Source: Kitasatospora kifunensis
GTDB lineage: Bacteria > Actinomycetota > Actinomycetes > Streptomycetales > Streptomycetaceae
DNA: 64,000 nt
Assembly: GCF_014203855.1 (NCBI RefSeq)
Contig: NZ_JACHJV010000003.1
Location: 124,001-188,000 of the forward strand
Direction of reading: 5' to 3'
The notes beneath the pieces are model-generated. The model searched no databases and was not told the DNA's origin. It saw only the letters and a list, made by a program, of their open reading frames with translations. Numbering within the stretch: position 1 is the stretch's first letter; every line of letters starts with the position of its first letter. Position numbers and translations under genes: made by a program. This document shows, piece after piece, positions 1-9,329 of this stretch.

Positions 1-1172
1 CCTTCAACGGCACCGAGGTCGAGTTCGAGGGCAAGCGGATGATCATGGCCGCTTCCCACGACTACCTCGGCCTCGCCGCCGACCCACGGGTGCGGGAGGC
101 CGCCGTTGCCGCGGTACGGCGTTTCGGCACCTCGCTGGGCGGATCACGCGCAGTGAGCGGCTCCCTGGACCTCCACGAGGAACTGGAGCACCGACTGGCC
201 CGATTCCTGGGGCAAGAGGCAGCGGCCGTACTTCCGTCCGGATACCAGGCGAATCTGATGCTGGCTCCGCTACTGACAGAAGGCCGGCATGTCTACAGCG
301 ACTTTCTGAACCATGCCTCGCTGGACGAGGCAATCCGCCTGGGTGATGCCACGGAACGCAAATTCTTGCATGGCGACATGGACCACCTGAAGGAACTTCT
401 CGCATCCACTTCCGGGGAGGCCGGAAAAATCATCCTCACCGACGGCATCTTCTCCGTCGGCGGAGACATCTGCAAACTCCCGGAAATGATGAAGCTGGCC
501 GACACCCACGGCGCACAGGTCGTCGTGGACAGCTCCCACGACCTCGGGGTGCTCGGGCCCAACGGCGCCGGCGCCGGGGACCACTTCGGGCTGCGGCCCC
601 TGCTGGTCACCAGCGCCCTCTCCAAGAGTCTTGCCTCCGTGGGCGGCGTCATCGCCGGACCAGCCGAGGTCATCCACTACCTGCGCTTCCACGCCCGGAC
701 AGCGCTGTTCACCGCAGCGGCCTCACCGGCCAACGTCGCCGCCGCATTGACCGCACTCGAAATCCTCCAGAGCGAACCCGGGCGCCGCGCCCGGGTACTG
801 GACCTCGCCGAGCAACTCCACCACGGTCTGCGGACGCTGGGTTACGACACTGGCACCTCGCTCACCCCTGTCGTACCCGTCCTCACCCGCGGCCGTGAGC
901 GGTGCCTGCGCATGTGGCAGGAGCTGTGCGGAGCGGGAGTGTTCACCGCCCCCATGACCTATCCCGCCGTCAGGGCAGGCCGCGAGGTACTGCGCGTCAC
1001 GCTGACAGCCGCGCACACGGATCAGCAGCTGGTCCGGGTGCTGACCGCGTTCGACGAAGTGGGGCGCAAGGAGGGCCTCATCCCCCCACAACCCGCACGG
1101 CGGACTCCTCCCGATACCGTCGTACTTCCGGCAGCGATCGCGCCCGCCGCGACTCGCGCGTTCACCGGCTAG
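1..1172 (+). CDS. Alpha-oxoamine synthase family PLP enzyme (5' end outside window)
   Basis: PLP-dependent acyl-CoA:amino-acid condensing enzyme of the AONS/KBL/serine palmitoyltransferase family, cytosolic. The frame is open from the first bases of the window (FNGTEVEFEGK precedes the first Met at 39), so the true start lies upstream. Visible motifs are HDYLGLA near the N-terminus, VDSSHDLG (the Asp that contacts the PLP ring and the following His), and TSALSKSLASVGG. The Lys at codon 624-626 of that last motif is the expected Schiff-base lysine. The family usually has a Ser after the His of the DxxH motif; here it is Asp. The C-terminal 25 residues are Pro/Ala-rich and unlike the core fold. 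Substrates cannot be told from sequence: biotin (BioF), threonine (Kbl) and secondary-metabolite aminoketone synthases share these motifs. No biotin genes are visible in the window. Confidence 0.85.
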   Translation, partial: FNGTEVEFEGKRMIMAASHDYLGLAADPRVREAAVAAVRRFGTSLGGSRAVSGSLDLHEELEHRLARFLGQEAAAVLPSGYQANLMLAPLLTEGRHVYSDFLNHASLDEAIRLGDATERKFLHGDMDHLKELLASTSGEAGKIILTDGIFSVGGDICKLPEMMKLADTHGAQVVVDSSHDLGVLGPNGAGAGDHFGLRPLLVTSALSKSLASVGGVIAGPAEVIHYLRFHARTALFTAAASPANVAAALTALEILQSEPGRRARVLDLAEQLHHGLRTLGYDTGTSLTPVVPVLTRGRERCLRMWQELCGAGVFTAPMTYPAVRAGREVLRVTLTAAHTDQQLVRVLTAFDEVGRKEGLIPPQPARRTPPDTVVLPAAIAPAATRAFTG

Positions 1173-1372
1173 CCGCCGCGATTCAACCGCAGAGTGCTTC
1201 AAGTAGTGTCACCCAGCCAGGATCTGACGATCATGGCTTCTTCATTTCCTCAACTTCACAGGATGGAAGGCACGTTGGAGATTCTTGGCGCACTCCGACG
1301 GCTGCTGGCTGGCGACGGACGCGCGGCGCTACCGGTGGTTTGTACCTGAGCCATGGTTCCGCTCAACGTGTG

Positions 1373-1858
1373 TCAAGCCCTCTGCGACTCCACGGCGTAT
1401 CGCTCCAACACGCGGCGACAGAAAGGAGCCAACTTGAGCTCAAGAGCCGCGTCGTACTCGAAGGCGTCCAAGGCCTGACCCTCGGTCAGGACCATTTGGT
1501 CCGGCCGCAGCGACGTGCGCGCCTCGAAAATCGTCAGCAGCCGCCCATCGCCGTGAGCATCCACCACCCGCCACAGTGGGCGGCACTCGACCTCATCCAG
1601 CCCGAGCTCCTCTTGCAGCTCACGCAGCACCGTCTCGGCGGGCAGCTCGCCGACCTCGACCGCACCACCAAACAGCGACCAGCAACCCGGGTGGGGAATC
1701 CAGGACTTGTCGTCCCGGAGATGGAGGACGATGCCGGCGGGACTGAGCACGAGCGCCATGGCGCCGGCAGCAGTGGTCGTCCGTGCGAGCTCGCCATCCT
1801 CCGCATCGAGGAACGGCGGGGCGGCCAGCACAGTGGGATCCGGGTCGAACCAGGTCAT
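1373..1858 (-). CDS. Nudix hydrolase
   Basis: About 161 residues. The Nudix box is perfect: G, five residues, E, seven residues, then RELQEELGL, which binds the divalent metal and hydrolyses a nucleoside-diphosphate-linked substrate. I chose the ATG at 1858 (protein starts MTWFDPDP) because GGAG lies about 9 bases upstream of it; an upstream in-frame start at 1912 has no such site. FGGAVEVGE precedes the box. The gene is alone, converging with the synthase upstream. Substrate (dNTP, ADP-ribose, CoA and so on) is not evident. Confidence 0.9.
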   Translation of the reverse strand: MTWFDPDPTVLAAPPFLDAEDGELARTTTAAGAMALVLSPAGIVLHLRDDKSWIPHPGCWSLFGGAVEVGELPAETVLRELQEELGLDEVECRPLWRVVDAHGDGRLLTIFEARTSLRPDQMVLTEGQALDAFEYDAALELKLAPFCRRVLERYAVESQRA

Positions 1859-2000
1859 CCTGCTGTCTCCGTAACCTCGAAGAGCACCTGGCAGTGGGCT
1901 ACTGCACAGCACCCACTGATCCGCCTACTGAGAGTCCAGATCTGTGGCGTGGCGATCAAGTCACGCTTCATGCGCCACAGTCTAGCGATCTTGCCCTGGG

Positions 2001-3221
2001 GTGCCTCCTGGCGGCACGGGCGCGGCGCTCGGCTACTCCTATGCGACGTCGTCGGGGGCGATCGTCGTCCCGGGGGTCACGGCTGGCTACGTGGGTGTCG
2101 GCTTCGACAACTATGGTGCCTTCGCCACGACATACGCCGGACCCGACGGGCCTGGCAGTCTCCCCAACTCCGTCGGGGTACGCGGCAGCGGCAGCCAGCG
2201 GGAGGGATTCCGCTGGCTCACCGGCGTTCCGGCACCGGGGGGATTCCGGGAACCGTGGGAAGCCGGCGCCCGCATCCAGGTGTCCGTCATCAACGGCCGC
2301 CTCACCGTACGCCGCTCCACCAAGGCCGACCCGAACGGCTCCCTGCTGATCGACGACTTCGACCTCGCGGGCCAGCCCGGGCAGGTCGCGATGCCCGCGA
2401 CGTTCAAGCTCGGCTTCGCGGCGGGCACCGGCGCCGCCACGGCGGCCCACCGAATCCGAAACCTCACAGTGGCACTGCCCGCCAACATGCCGCTGGAGAT
2501 GAACGGTCCGCAAACGGCCAAGTCAGGCGAGCGGATCTCCTGCACCATCGACGTGCAGAACCTGGGCCCGAACGACGCTCCCGACGCCGTGGTGGAGGGC
2601 ACGATCCCCGAGCAGCTGAGCGAGGTGCAGGTGAGCTGCCGCGGGGAGAACGGGGCCCGCTGCGGCGCCGGCTCGATCACTGACGGACTGCACCAGCCGG
2701 TGGACCTGCCCCGCGGCAGCAAGGCAGTGATCACGCTGAGCGGCACCGTCGACCCGCGCTACGAAGGCACTCTCACCTGTACGAGCCTCGTCACCTCGCC
2801 GACCCGCGCGAACACGGCCGGGCAGCAGTCCGGCTCGGTCAGGACCGAAGTCGAACTGCCGCTGATCAGCGTCGGCCAAAAGCAGAACTCGAGCTGGGAG
2901 CAGGGCTGGCCCGAAGACCAGAAGGGATGGGTCATCAGCTACACCCTCACGCTGGCCGCCAACCAGCAGCGGGTGGCGATGTGGGAGATCTCGTTCGACG
3001 TACCGCCCCGCACCCGCGTCAACCCGCAGCAGACCCAGTGGTACCGGGTAACCAAGGACGGCCTCGACGGGACCGTGGTCATCACCTCCCCCGACCCCTC
3101 CCACACCATCGACCCCGGCACGCCCCTCGACGTGGACGTCCAACTGCTGTACCCCTCCCGTAACGACGCCGGAGACGGCACGCTGCGCAACCTGCGCGCC
3201 ATCGAAGTGACACAGCCCTGA
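2001..3221 (+). pseudogene. 5'-truncated secreted lectin-like protein with DUF11-like repeat
   Basis: 406 open codons. The first 150 residues resemble the C-terminal half of an L-type (legume) lectin beta-sandwich: GTGAALGYSYA, YVGVGFDNYGAF, then VSVINGRLTVRR. Residues 160-290 look like a bacterial cell-surface DUF11/CARDB-type repeat (SGERISCTIDVQNLGPND), followed by a last beta-rich domain. No signal peptide, N-terminal half-sandwich or ribosome-binding site lies upstream, although such proteins are exported. The coding similarity begins abruptly near 2005. I infer that the 5' end was lost by a rearrangement at about 1990-2005 and that the remainder is probably not translated. Confidence 0.6.
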
Positions 3222-3234
3222 CGGCAGGCCCGTG

Positions 3235-3281
3235 CCCGGGTCCGCACCCCTCCGCATCGCGGCAGGGGGCGTGGATCCGGG
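3235..3281 (+). terminator. Imperfect hairpin after the lectin-like gene
   Basis: CCCGGGTCCGCACCCC pairs imperfectly with GGGGGCGTGGATCCGGG across a short loop, 14 bases after the stop codon at 3221. There is no T-run, as is usual in this GC range. Confidence 0.4.
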
Positions 3282-3442
3282 CCAGGGCGGCATCCGCTCG
3301 GTGCCATGACCGTCGAGCTATTCGGAGCTTTCCAATACCCGACTCCACTGTTGGGCATGTCCTGGCGATCACGGGCGGATCCGGATGACGAGCGCGGCCG
3401 CGGTGACGGTGCTGAGGTTCATGACACTCCCGCACCCAGCGC

Positions 3443-3642
3443 CGGTCAGCCACGTGTGGATGAACAACGTTCTCGGAATATCGGTCAGTGTCCTGCGCTT
3501 CGGCCGAATCCTGGACGAAGCCGCGGGCGACTGACGGGGACAGCCGGCGGGTGTGTGACCTGTTCGGCCTGACGGTCGGCGTGGCCCTGCGCTACATCTT
3601 GACCGTGGAGCAGGACGGCGTGGTCGAGTGCGCCCTTCGCTG
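3443..3642 (+). pseudogene. C-terminal fragment of a tyrosine-recombinase-like protein, frameshifted
   Basis: In one frame 3443-3530 reads ...VLRFGRILDEAAGD then stops. After a frame change 3545-3642 reads RRVCDLFGLTVGVALRYI and stops at TGA. RILDEA followed by RRVCDLFGLTV is, from memory, the typical C-terminal tail of a streptomycete integrase-like family. Here it is broken by a frameshift and has no N-terminal part. N-terminal fragments of what looks like the same kind of protein occur at 22581-22789 and 25853-26117. Confidence 0.45.
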
Positions 3643-3655
3643 ATGGACAACGCCA

Positions 3656-3922
3656 TTGCCTGTCGCACAGCGGAACGAACCAGCCGACAGGTCCCTCCCC
3701 TTCTCCGAGATCATGTACCCAGCTGAGGCAGCGACGGCGTCCGGATGGGCCCGTGCGATGGCCCGCCCCACCACCCTCACCGACGAAGGGCGACGCAGGC
3801 TGAACGCGGCACAGGGAGTCGTCTACGCGATCGAGGCCCGCATGATCCAGGCGATCCCCGACGAACGCCTGACCGAACTCCTCGAAGACCTCGACCGGAT
3901 AGTGCGCGCGCTCACCGATTGA
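3656..3922 (+). pseudogene. MarR-like C-terminal fragment
   Basis: An 88-codon frame whose second half (TTLTDEGRRRLNAAQ, then an amphipathic helix ending EDLDRIVRALTD) looks like the last wing and dimerisation helix of a MarR regulator. The first 30 residues do not resemble the family, no winged-helix core precedes it, and no ribosome-binding site is evident. Either a remnant fused to unrelated sequence or chance similarity. Confidence 0.35.
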
Positions 3923-4282
3923 AGGCAGCGCGTCAGCACCAGGACCGCCCTTGCACACCGCACGCGCCCGCCACACCTCACCCTCGTCCGTCAGCACCTC
4001 GGCGACCTCCAAGCCGCCATCCACTGCCCACCCGCACCGGCCTGGCCGCCGCGCCAACTCACCACCACCTCCGCGCCCTGGCCGATGCCGATACCGAGGC
4101 CCGCGCCGAACGCCGTGAACGAGGCAAGCCCGGTCGACAAGCGCGCCCCCTTGAACGGGCGCGTGCGTCCGGCGGGGTGTTGGAAGTCTGCCGGTGGTGA
4201 AGGCGATCTATCAGCGATCTGTGGGTGGCGCGGTGTGTCATTGGCCGGGTTGGCGTCGCCGACTACGCACTGCCCCGAGCCG
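3923..4282. other. Intergenic stretch, no gene recognised
   Basis: All frames were read. They give only Pro/Arg/His-rich translations typical of GC-rich non-coding DNA. The last 100 bases lead into the SDR gene and end with its ribosome-binding site AAGGAG at 4283. Confidence 0.5.
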
Positions 4283-4297
4283 AAGGAGCCTCCCGTC

Positions 4298-5248
4298 ATG
4301 TCTTCCGTGTACCCGAACCGGCCGTGGAACGTTCACCGGCTGCCCTCCGCCGCCGGCAAGTCCTTCCTGGTCACCGGGGGCAACGCCGGGATCGGCTACT
4401 TCGTCGCGGAACAGCTCGCCGGGACCGGGGCCGTCGTGGTGCTCGGGAGCCGGGACCGGGAGAGGGCCTACGCCGCCATGGCCTCGATCCGCTCGCGTGT
4501 CCCCGGCGCGCAACTGCGCCACCTCCAGCTGGACCTCGCCGACCTGGCGTCCGTACGGAACGTCGCGGACGAACTCGAACTCGACCGCCTCGACGCGGTG
4601 GTCCACAACGCCGGTGTCGCGCTCGACGATCCACCGCGGCGCACGACGAAGGACGGTCACGAGCTGATGTTCGGGGTCAACCACCTGGGGCACGTCGCGC
4701 TGACCCGAGGCCTGGCGCCCCTGCTGTCCGCGGCGCCCGCCGCCCGGATCGTGACGGTGGGGAGCTTCGCGGCGCGCTCCGAGCGGCTGGACCCGGACGA
4801 CCTCCAGTCGCTCCGGGACTACCGCCCCAAGCGCGCCTACGGCCGGTCGAAGCTGGCGCAGATGTCCTTCGCCTTCGAGCTCGACCGCCGCCTGCGCGCC
4901 CGCGGCAGCAGTGTGCTCAGCCTGGTGGCCCATCCCGGCGGCGCCCTGGATTCCCTGACCCCGCCCCGTGCGGGGGTGCACGCGGCAACCCGCGGCAGCC
5001 GGTTGCGCAGCGTGCCCGCCGGGCTGCTGCTCCAGGGCAAGGACCGCGGGGCGTGGCCGATCGTCCGGGCCGTCCTGGACCCGCAGGTGTGCGGAGGACA
5101 GCTGTGGGGGCCCAAGGCCTTCGGCCTGCGCGGCACACCGCAACTGGAGTCGGTCCGCGCCCACATGACCGATCCCGCCCTTGTCGCGCGTCTGTGGGAC
5201 GCCAGCTGCGACGGGGCTGGCGTCGAGCCCCACCTGGCCCTCCTGTAG
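4298..5248 (+). CDS. SDR family oxidoreductase (retinol-dehydrogenase-like)
   Basis: 316 residues. Rossmann NAD(P)-binding start VTGGNAGIGYF (residues 25-35), VHNAGVA in the NAG position, catalytic Ser in TVGSFA, and YGRSK as the YxxxK active site. The shape fits the 'atypical RDH-like' short-chain dehydrogenases. The ATG at 4298 was chosen over an upstream in-frame start at 4085 because AAGGAG lies 9 bases before it and the protein then begins just ahead of the Rossmann fold. Substrate unknown. It stands alone on the plus strand. Confidence 0.88.
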   Translation: MSSVYPNRPWNVHRLPSAAGKSFLVTGGNAGIGYFVAEQLAGTGAVVVLGSRDRERAYAAMASIRSRVPGAQLRHLQLDLADLASVRNVADELELDRLDAVVHNAGVALDDPPRRTTKDGHELMFGVNHLGHVALTRGLAPLLSAAPAARIVTVGSFAARSERLDPDDLQSLRDYRPKRAYGRSKLAQMSFAFELDRRLRARGSSVLSLVAHPGGALDSLTPPRAGVHAATRGSRLRSVPAGLLLQGKDRGAWPIVRAVLDPQVCGGQLWGPKAFGLRGTPQLESVRAHMTDPALVARLWDASCDGAGVEPHLALL

Positions 5249-5485
5249 ACGCGGCTCGTGCACGCGGCCATTGGCCAGGTATGACCCTCAGTCCGGCCGA
5301 ATGAAGCGCTCAGCCACAGTGCTTGAGGGCGTTCAGGGAGGTGACCGGCAGGCCGCGCGGTGCGCCGATCAAGCGGCGGGTCTGCGGGACGGTCAGGTCG
5401 ACCGGCTCTCCGCTTCGGGCGCAGCAGTTCGGATCCGCAGGTCTGGCCTGCCTCCCACCGCCATGGCCCTGAAGCGCCAAGGTCC
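5249..5485. other. Intergenic, possible transposase scrap on the minus strand
   Basis: On the minus strand about 5310-5400 reads VDLTVPQTRRLIGAP, which resembles the end of an actinomycete transposase (LTVPEIRRLLA). The match is short and I treat it as a hint only. No other gene is visible. Confidence 0.25.
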
Positions 5486-5491
5486 TATCAT
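5486..5491 (+). promoter_or_regulatory. Candidate -10 box for a leaderless transcript
   Basis: TATCAT ends 8 bases before the GTG start at 5500, and no ribosome-binding site lies between. This spacing would put transcription start at or next to the start codon. No convincing -35 was seen. Confidence 0.35.
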
Positions 5492-5499
5492 GGCCGATC

Positions 5500-6231
5500 G
5501 TGCGGAGCATTGACTGGGACGACGTCCGGGGGCGGGTACGTGCGCTGCGCGAGAAGCGGGCGTGGGACGGGACGAGGGCCGAGCTGGCTAAGCCGTTGGA
5601 CACAGACCAGGTGGCGGAGGCGGAGCGGCAGTTCGGGATCACGTTTCCGGCGGACTACCGGGAGTTCCTGCTTCGGGTGAGTGCGGGTGGGCGGTGGCCC
5701 AGGGAGTTGCGGCGGGGACCTCACGGGTGGCACTGGGCCGGGGATGCGGATACCCAACTGGCGCGGCTGCACGTGCCGTTCCCCGATCACGACACCGCAC
5801 TGGCGGCGAGTGACGAGGTGTGGGAGAAGGTCGTGCGGGAAGAGGATTACGCCGACCCTGCCGACTTCGTGGCTGCCCGGGAGGCTCGGAACGAGGCCGT
5901 GGAGGCGGCGGAGCGGGACCGGGTCACGGGCGGTGTGTTTCTGGCGGGCCATGGCCACAACTTCAGCACTCTGCTCATCGTCAGCGGTTCAGAGCGTGGC
6001 GGCATGTGGTTCGACGGGCGGCCGACCTGCGATCGCCTCAACCCGCTGGTGACGGATGCGGGGCGACCGGCCAGCTTCGGTGAGTGGTACGTCGACTGGC
6101 TGGAACACGAGGAGGGTCTGACGACCCCGGAGCTGGAGGAAGCCACTCGCAACCAGTGGCACCGCGGTGTCGGCACGCCCATCTGGCTGCGCTGGTTCGA
6201 CGACTGGCAGGACAACTGCCGCGGTCGGTAG
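5500..6231 (+). CDS. SMI1/KNR4 (SUKH) family protein
   Basis: 243 residues. The N-terminal third has the SUKH pattern: VAEAERQFGITFPADYREFLLRVSAG, an amphipathic helix followed by the 'lP.dyr.fL' core. SFGEWYVDWLE near residue 205 is the usual late helix of the family. SUKH proteins are often immunity proteins of polymorphic-toxin systems, but no toxin gene is adjacent, so its role here is open. The start is GTG, probably leaderless. A stretch of E/A-rich helix (residues 115-140) links the two halves. Confidence 0.8.
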   Translation: MRSIDWDDVRGRVRALREKRAWDGTRAELAKPLDTDQVAEAERQFGITFPADYREFLLRVSAGGRWPRELRRGPHGWHWAGDADTQLARLHVPFPDHDTALAASDEVWEKVVREEDYADPADFVAAREARNEAVEAAERDRVTGGVFLAGHGHNFSTLLIVSGSERGGMWFDGRPTCDRLNPLVTDAGRPASFGEWYVDWLEHEEGLTTPELEEATRNQWHRGVGTPIWLRWFDDWQDNCRGR

Positions 6232-6658
6232 CCCACCCCGTCACACCGCTTTCGAGCATGCTGTTGTCCCCGCACGCTGACGAACCCATCGTCCGTCCGC
6301 TCGGCGTTGCCGTTGACGAACTGGCCTATGCGGCACCGGAAAGCACCCATGGACTCGCGTCGCGACTGCCCTCGGTCGAGGTACCTCGCAACCGGCCATC
6401 GCTCTTCCTCGTCCCACGCCTGGTCCACCAGCGGCACTGGATCCGGCAACTCCGGTGCACATGCAGACCTCCAGTAATCCAGCGCTCTCAGGGCCGTGTC
6501 CTCCCCTCCCCCGCGTCAGCACCGGTCGTGCCGTCCACGTCGTGACGCCAAGGGGTGTACCGGTGCGGCGCTGCGGCGTACGGTCGGCGAACCGATCGGA
6601 CCGAGCTCCATGCGTCGAGCACCGCCCGGTACACCCCTGGCCCCGCTCGCAAGGGCAG
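6232..6658. other. Intergenic, no gene recognised
   Basis: 427 bases. The minus strand is open for about 70 codons (PVPLVDQAWDEEERWPVARYL and on), which looks protein-like. I cannot assign it, and it has neither start nor continuation, so it may be debris. The stretch ends in the strong hairpin at 6659-6708. Confidence 0.4.
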
Positions 6659-6708
6659 GACCGCCCGTGGGCCGGCGCCGCGTCTGCGGTGCCGGCCCAC
6701 GGGCGGTC
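6659..6708 (-). terminator. Perfect 18-bp stem terminator of the CHAP cassette A
   Basis: GACCGCCCGTGGGCCGGC and its exact reverse complement enclose a 14-base loop, 43 bases beyond the stop of the CHAP gene. Its position fits termination of the minus-strand operon. Confidence 0.75.
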
Positions 6709-6750
6709 ACGGGTGGAACGGGGTCCCTGTCCGTTCGGCTGTTGCCCGGG

Positions 6751-9228
6751 TCAGCTCGCGGAGGTGCCCGTCGCCCAGATCGGGAAGCCGGCCGCCGAGT
6801 AGATCACCACGTTGCCGTCTGCCTGCACGGCCAGTCCGTCGCCGGGCTGGTTGTCGGTCATGGTCGCCCAGATCGGGGTGCCGCCGTCATAGATGACGAA
6901 GTTGCCGTCGGCCTGTGCCGCGAGGGTGGCGTTGGGGTGCCCCACGGTGTTGCTGGCCCAGATGGCCGCGCCATCGCTCAGCCGGTAGAGCACCAGGTTG
7001 CCGTCGGTCTGAAAGGTCAGTCGGGTCTTGGCCCCGGTCCAGGTGGTGCCGCCGGTGTACTGCGTGCCGTTGCCGGCGATGGTGATGCCCGAGGCCGGGG
7101 TGGAGGCGGTGGTGCCGAGGCCAGCGCCCCAACTGTTGGTGCTGAAGGCGTTGTTCCACCAGACGTGCTGCAGCGAGCCGTCGGAGAGGCCGGCGTAGAT
7201 GTCGAACTGGCCGTGCACGGCGCTGTAGGTGGCCGCGGGGTCGCCGGTTACGGTGCCCGAGGCGTTGACGGTCTCGGTGCTGGGGTTGACCATGCCCGGG
7301 CCCCACCACCAGTGCTGGAGCGTGCCCGAGCTGTTGCGGGCGAACACCACCTGCTGCGAGCCCGTGTACAGCGCGGTCGGCCGACCGATGGCGCTGCCGC
7401 CCCAGTTGTTGGAGTCGGGGGCGCTCATGCCCGGCGCCCACCAGAAGTGTTCCAAGGTCCCGTCGGAGACCGGAGCGTAGATGTCGAACTGGCCGCCGGC
7501 GGCGTTGTAGGTCGCAGCCGGGTCACCGGTGAGGGTGCCGGTGTTGCTCGCCCAGGTGTCGGTGCTGGGGTTGACCATGCCCGGGCCCCACCACCAGTGC
7601 TGGAGCGTGCCCGAGCTGTTGCGGGCGAACACCACCTGCTGCGAGCCCGTGAAGACCGCGGTCGGGGCGCCGACGATGTTTCCGCCCCAGTTGTTCGTGC
7701 CGGGAGCGTTCATCCCCTGGGTCCACCACCAGTGCTGCAGGGTCCCGTCGGACAGCCGGGCGTAGACGTCGTACTGGCCGGTGACCGGGTTGTAGGAGGC
7801 GGCCGGGACGCTGTCCAACGGTGCCGCGGCATCGGGCCAGGTCTCGGACTGCGCGGCACCCATGCCCGGCGCCCACCACCAGTGGTGGAGCTGCCCGTCG
7901 GTGCCACGGCCGAACACGTTCTGCTGGCCGCCCGAGCTCAGGAACGACACCGCGGTGCCTGTCAGCGACCCGCCCCAGTCCTGGTTGATCACACCGGAAC
8001 CGTTGTAGTACCAGTGGTGCAGGTGGCTGTCCGGGCCAGGACCGAAGTAGTCCTGCTGGGTGTCGGAGGCCAGCAGTGCGGCACCGGCCGTGCCGGTGTT
8101 GTTCGTCACGCTGACGTTCACCGGCGCGGAGGTGGTCGATGCGCCCGAGGAACTCGTGGCGGCAACCGTCAGCTGGTGGCCGCCCTGCGAGGCGGTCGTG
8201 GTGTCCCAGGTGACGGCGTAGCCGGACCCCGCGTTCGATGAGTTGCCGATCTGCCTGCCGTCGACGAAGTACGTCATGGCGGCGGCGCCCGACGCGGCGG
8301 CGGTCAGCGTCACGGTGCCGGTCAGGGTACTGGACGGCACGGACAAGCTCACCGCCGTCGGCGCGTTGGTCACGGTGAAGGTGATCGGCGCGCTCGGGTA
8401 GCTGTGGGCCTGACCGTCGATCTCGTAAGCGCCGGCCTGGACGGTGTAGGTGCCGTTCGGCAGGCCGGTGGTGTTCCAGGCCTGCGCGTAGTTGCTGGCG
8501 CCGCTGCCGCCGTTGACGGTGAAGGAGCCGGTCGGGCCGGTGAAGTTGTAGTACAGGGAGTTGATGACGCCCTGGGCGGTGGGCGGCGCGGTGAGGTTGA
8601 CCACCCCGGAGACGGTCTGGCCGTTCGTCAGCGGCGTGCCGTTGGCGTCGACGGTGACGTTGAATCCGGCTGGAATCGGGGTGGGTGCGCCGACCGGGCT
8701 GACGTAGCCCAGGAAGCTGTAGGAGCCTTCGAGTTGGGCCTCGATGGAGGCTGCCGTGCCGGTGACCTCGGTGACGCGGCCGCCCTGGTTGCCGCCGATC
8801 TCGGTGATGGTGCCGTTGGAGCTGACGCTCTCCACCAGGCCGACGTGCGCTCCACCACTGGCCTTGCTCGGGAATCCCGCGCCGCCGAAGATCATGGCGT
8901 CGCCCGGCCGCGGGGTGTAGCCCGAGGGGTCGTGCCAGGTGCGGTTGTTGTCGCCGTAGGTGACGAAGGTGGTGACCGTGGCGCCGAGCGCGGAGACGTC
9001 CACGCCGCCCTGCTGCCACGCCCACTTCGAGAACTCGGCGCACCACTCCACGCTGCAGTCCACGACACCGCAGCCATTGGACCCGAGCTGTCCGCGGGCC
9101 GCGGAGATGATCTTGCTCGTGTCCGTTGCCGCCGACGCCGACTGGACCGTGACCGCGCTCAGGGTGAGACCGGACAACGCGACGCAGGCGGCCGCGGCAA
9201 TGGTGCGTAGGCGTCGATTCGAGGGCAT
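6751..9228 (-). CDS. Secreted CHAP-domain protein with Ig-like, propeller and bulb-lectin domains (cassette A)
   Basis: 825 residues, exported by a Sec signal peptide (about 1-34, ending SASAA). A CHAP amidase/endopeptidase domain follows with Cys63 (SVEWCAEFSKWAW), His128 (GGAHVGLV) and Asn147 (IGGNQGG) as the likely catalytic set, suggesting peptidoglycan cleavage. Two Ig-like beta domains span about 185-375. Then come five or so PLL-type propeller blades, each with an LQHWWW-like strand. The C-terminus (about 705-825) is a bulb-type mannose-binding lectin with three QxDGNxVxY repeats (FQTDGNLVLY, AQADGNFVIY, VQADGNVVIY). ATG at 9228 is preceded by AAGGAGAG. Downstream of the 103-residue and peptide genes on the same strand. 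Blade DNA is partly duplicated: about 90 bases recur 285 bp apart, near 7288 and 7573. Confidence 0.85.
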   Translation of the reverse strand: MPSNRRLRTIAAAACVALSGLTLSAVTVQSASAATDTSKIISAARGQLGSNGCGVVDCSVEWCAEFSKWAWQQGGVDVSALGATVTTFVTYGDNNRTWHDPSGYTPRPGDAMIFGGAGFPSKASGGAHVGLVESVSSNGTITEIGGNQGGRVTEVTGTAASIEAQLEGSYSFLGYVSPVGAPTPIPAGFNVTVDANGTPLTNGQTVSGVVNLTAPPTAQGVINSLYYNFTGPTGSFTVNGGSGASNYAQAWNTTGLPNGTYTVQAGAYEIDGQAHSYPSAPITFTVTNAPTAVSLSVPSSTLTGTVTLTAAASGAAAMTYFVDGRQIGNSSNAGSGYAVTWDTTTASQGGHQLTVAATSSSGASTTSAPVNVSVTNNTGTAGAALLASDTQQDYFGPGPDSHLHHWYYNGSGVINQDWGGSLTGTAVSFLSSGGQQNVFGRGTDGQLHHWWWAPGMGAAQSETWPDAAAPLDSVPAASYNPVTGQYDVYARLSDGTLQHWWWTQGMNAPGTNNWGGNIVGAPTAVFTGSQQVVFARNSSGTLQHWWWGPGMVNPSTDTWASNTGTLTGDPAATYNAAGGQFDIYAPVSDGTLEHFWWAPGMSAPDSNNWGGSAIGRPTALYTGSQQVVFARNSSGTLQHWWWGPGMVNPSTETVNASGTVTGDPAATYSAVHGQFDIYAGLSDGSLQHVWWNNAFSTNSWGAGLGTTASTPASGITIAGNGTQYTGGTTWTGAKTRLTFQTDGNLVLYRLSDGAAIWASNTVGHPNATLAAQADGNFVIYDGGTPIWATMTDNQPGDGLAVQADGNVVIYSAAGFPIWATGTSAS

Positions 9229-9329
9229 GGCGGGTTCTCTCCTTGGCGGGTGGCGATGGGGACGGGGTGTTCCGATCCGGTGTACCGGTGCCGAGTTGAC
9301 AGATCGGGATCGACTCGACTGATGGCTCG

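Noticed and set aside
902-2683. A 593-codon plus-strand frame over the synthase end, Nudix and lectin genes
   Set aside because: It overlaps three recognised coding regions in the wrong frame and has no coherent domain.
5500-6231. SUKH protein as immunity gene of a toxin system
   Set aside because: No polymorphic toxin, nuclease or secretion-linked gene lies beside it, so only the family is claimed.
7288-7660. Two near-identical 90-base segments 285 bp apart as possible IS ends
   Set aside because: They are direct, in frame and encode successive propeller blades of the CHAP protein.
6496-8241. A 581-codon plus-strand frame opposite the CHAP gene
   Set aside because: The repeated VDVELA/GVDHARAPPPVLERA text merely reflects the propeller repeats read in antisense.
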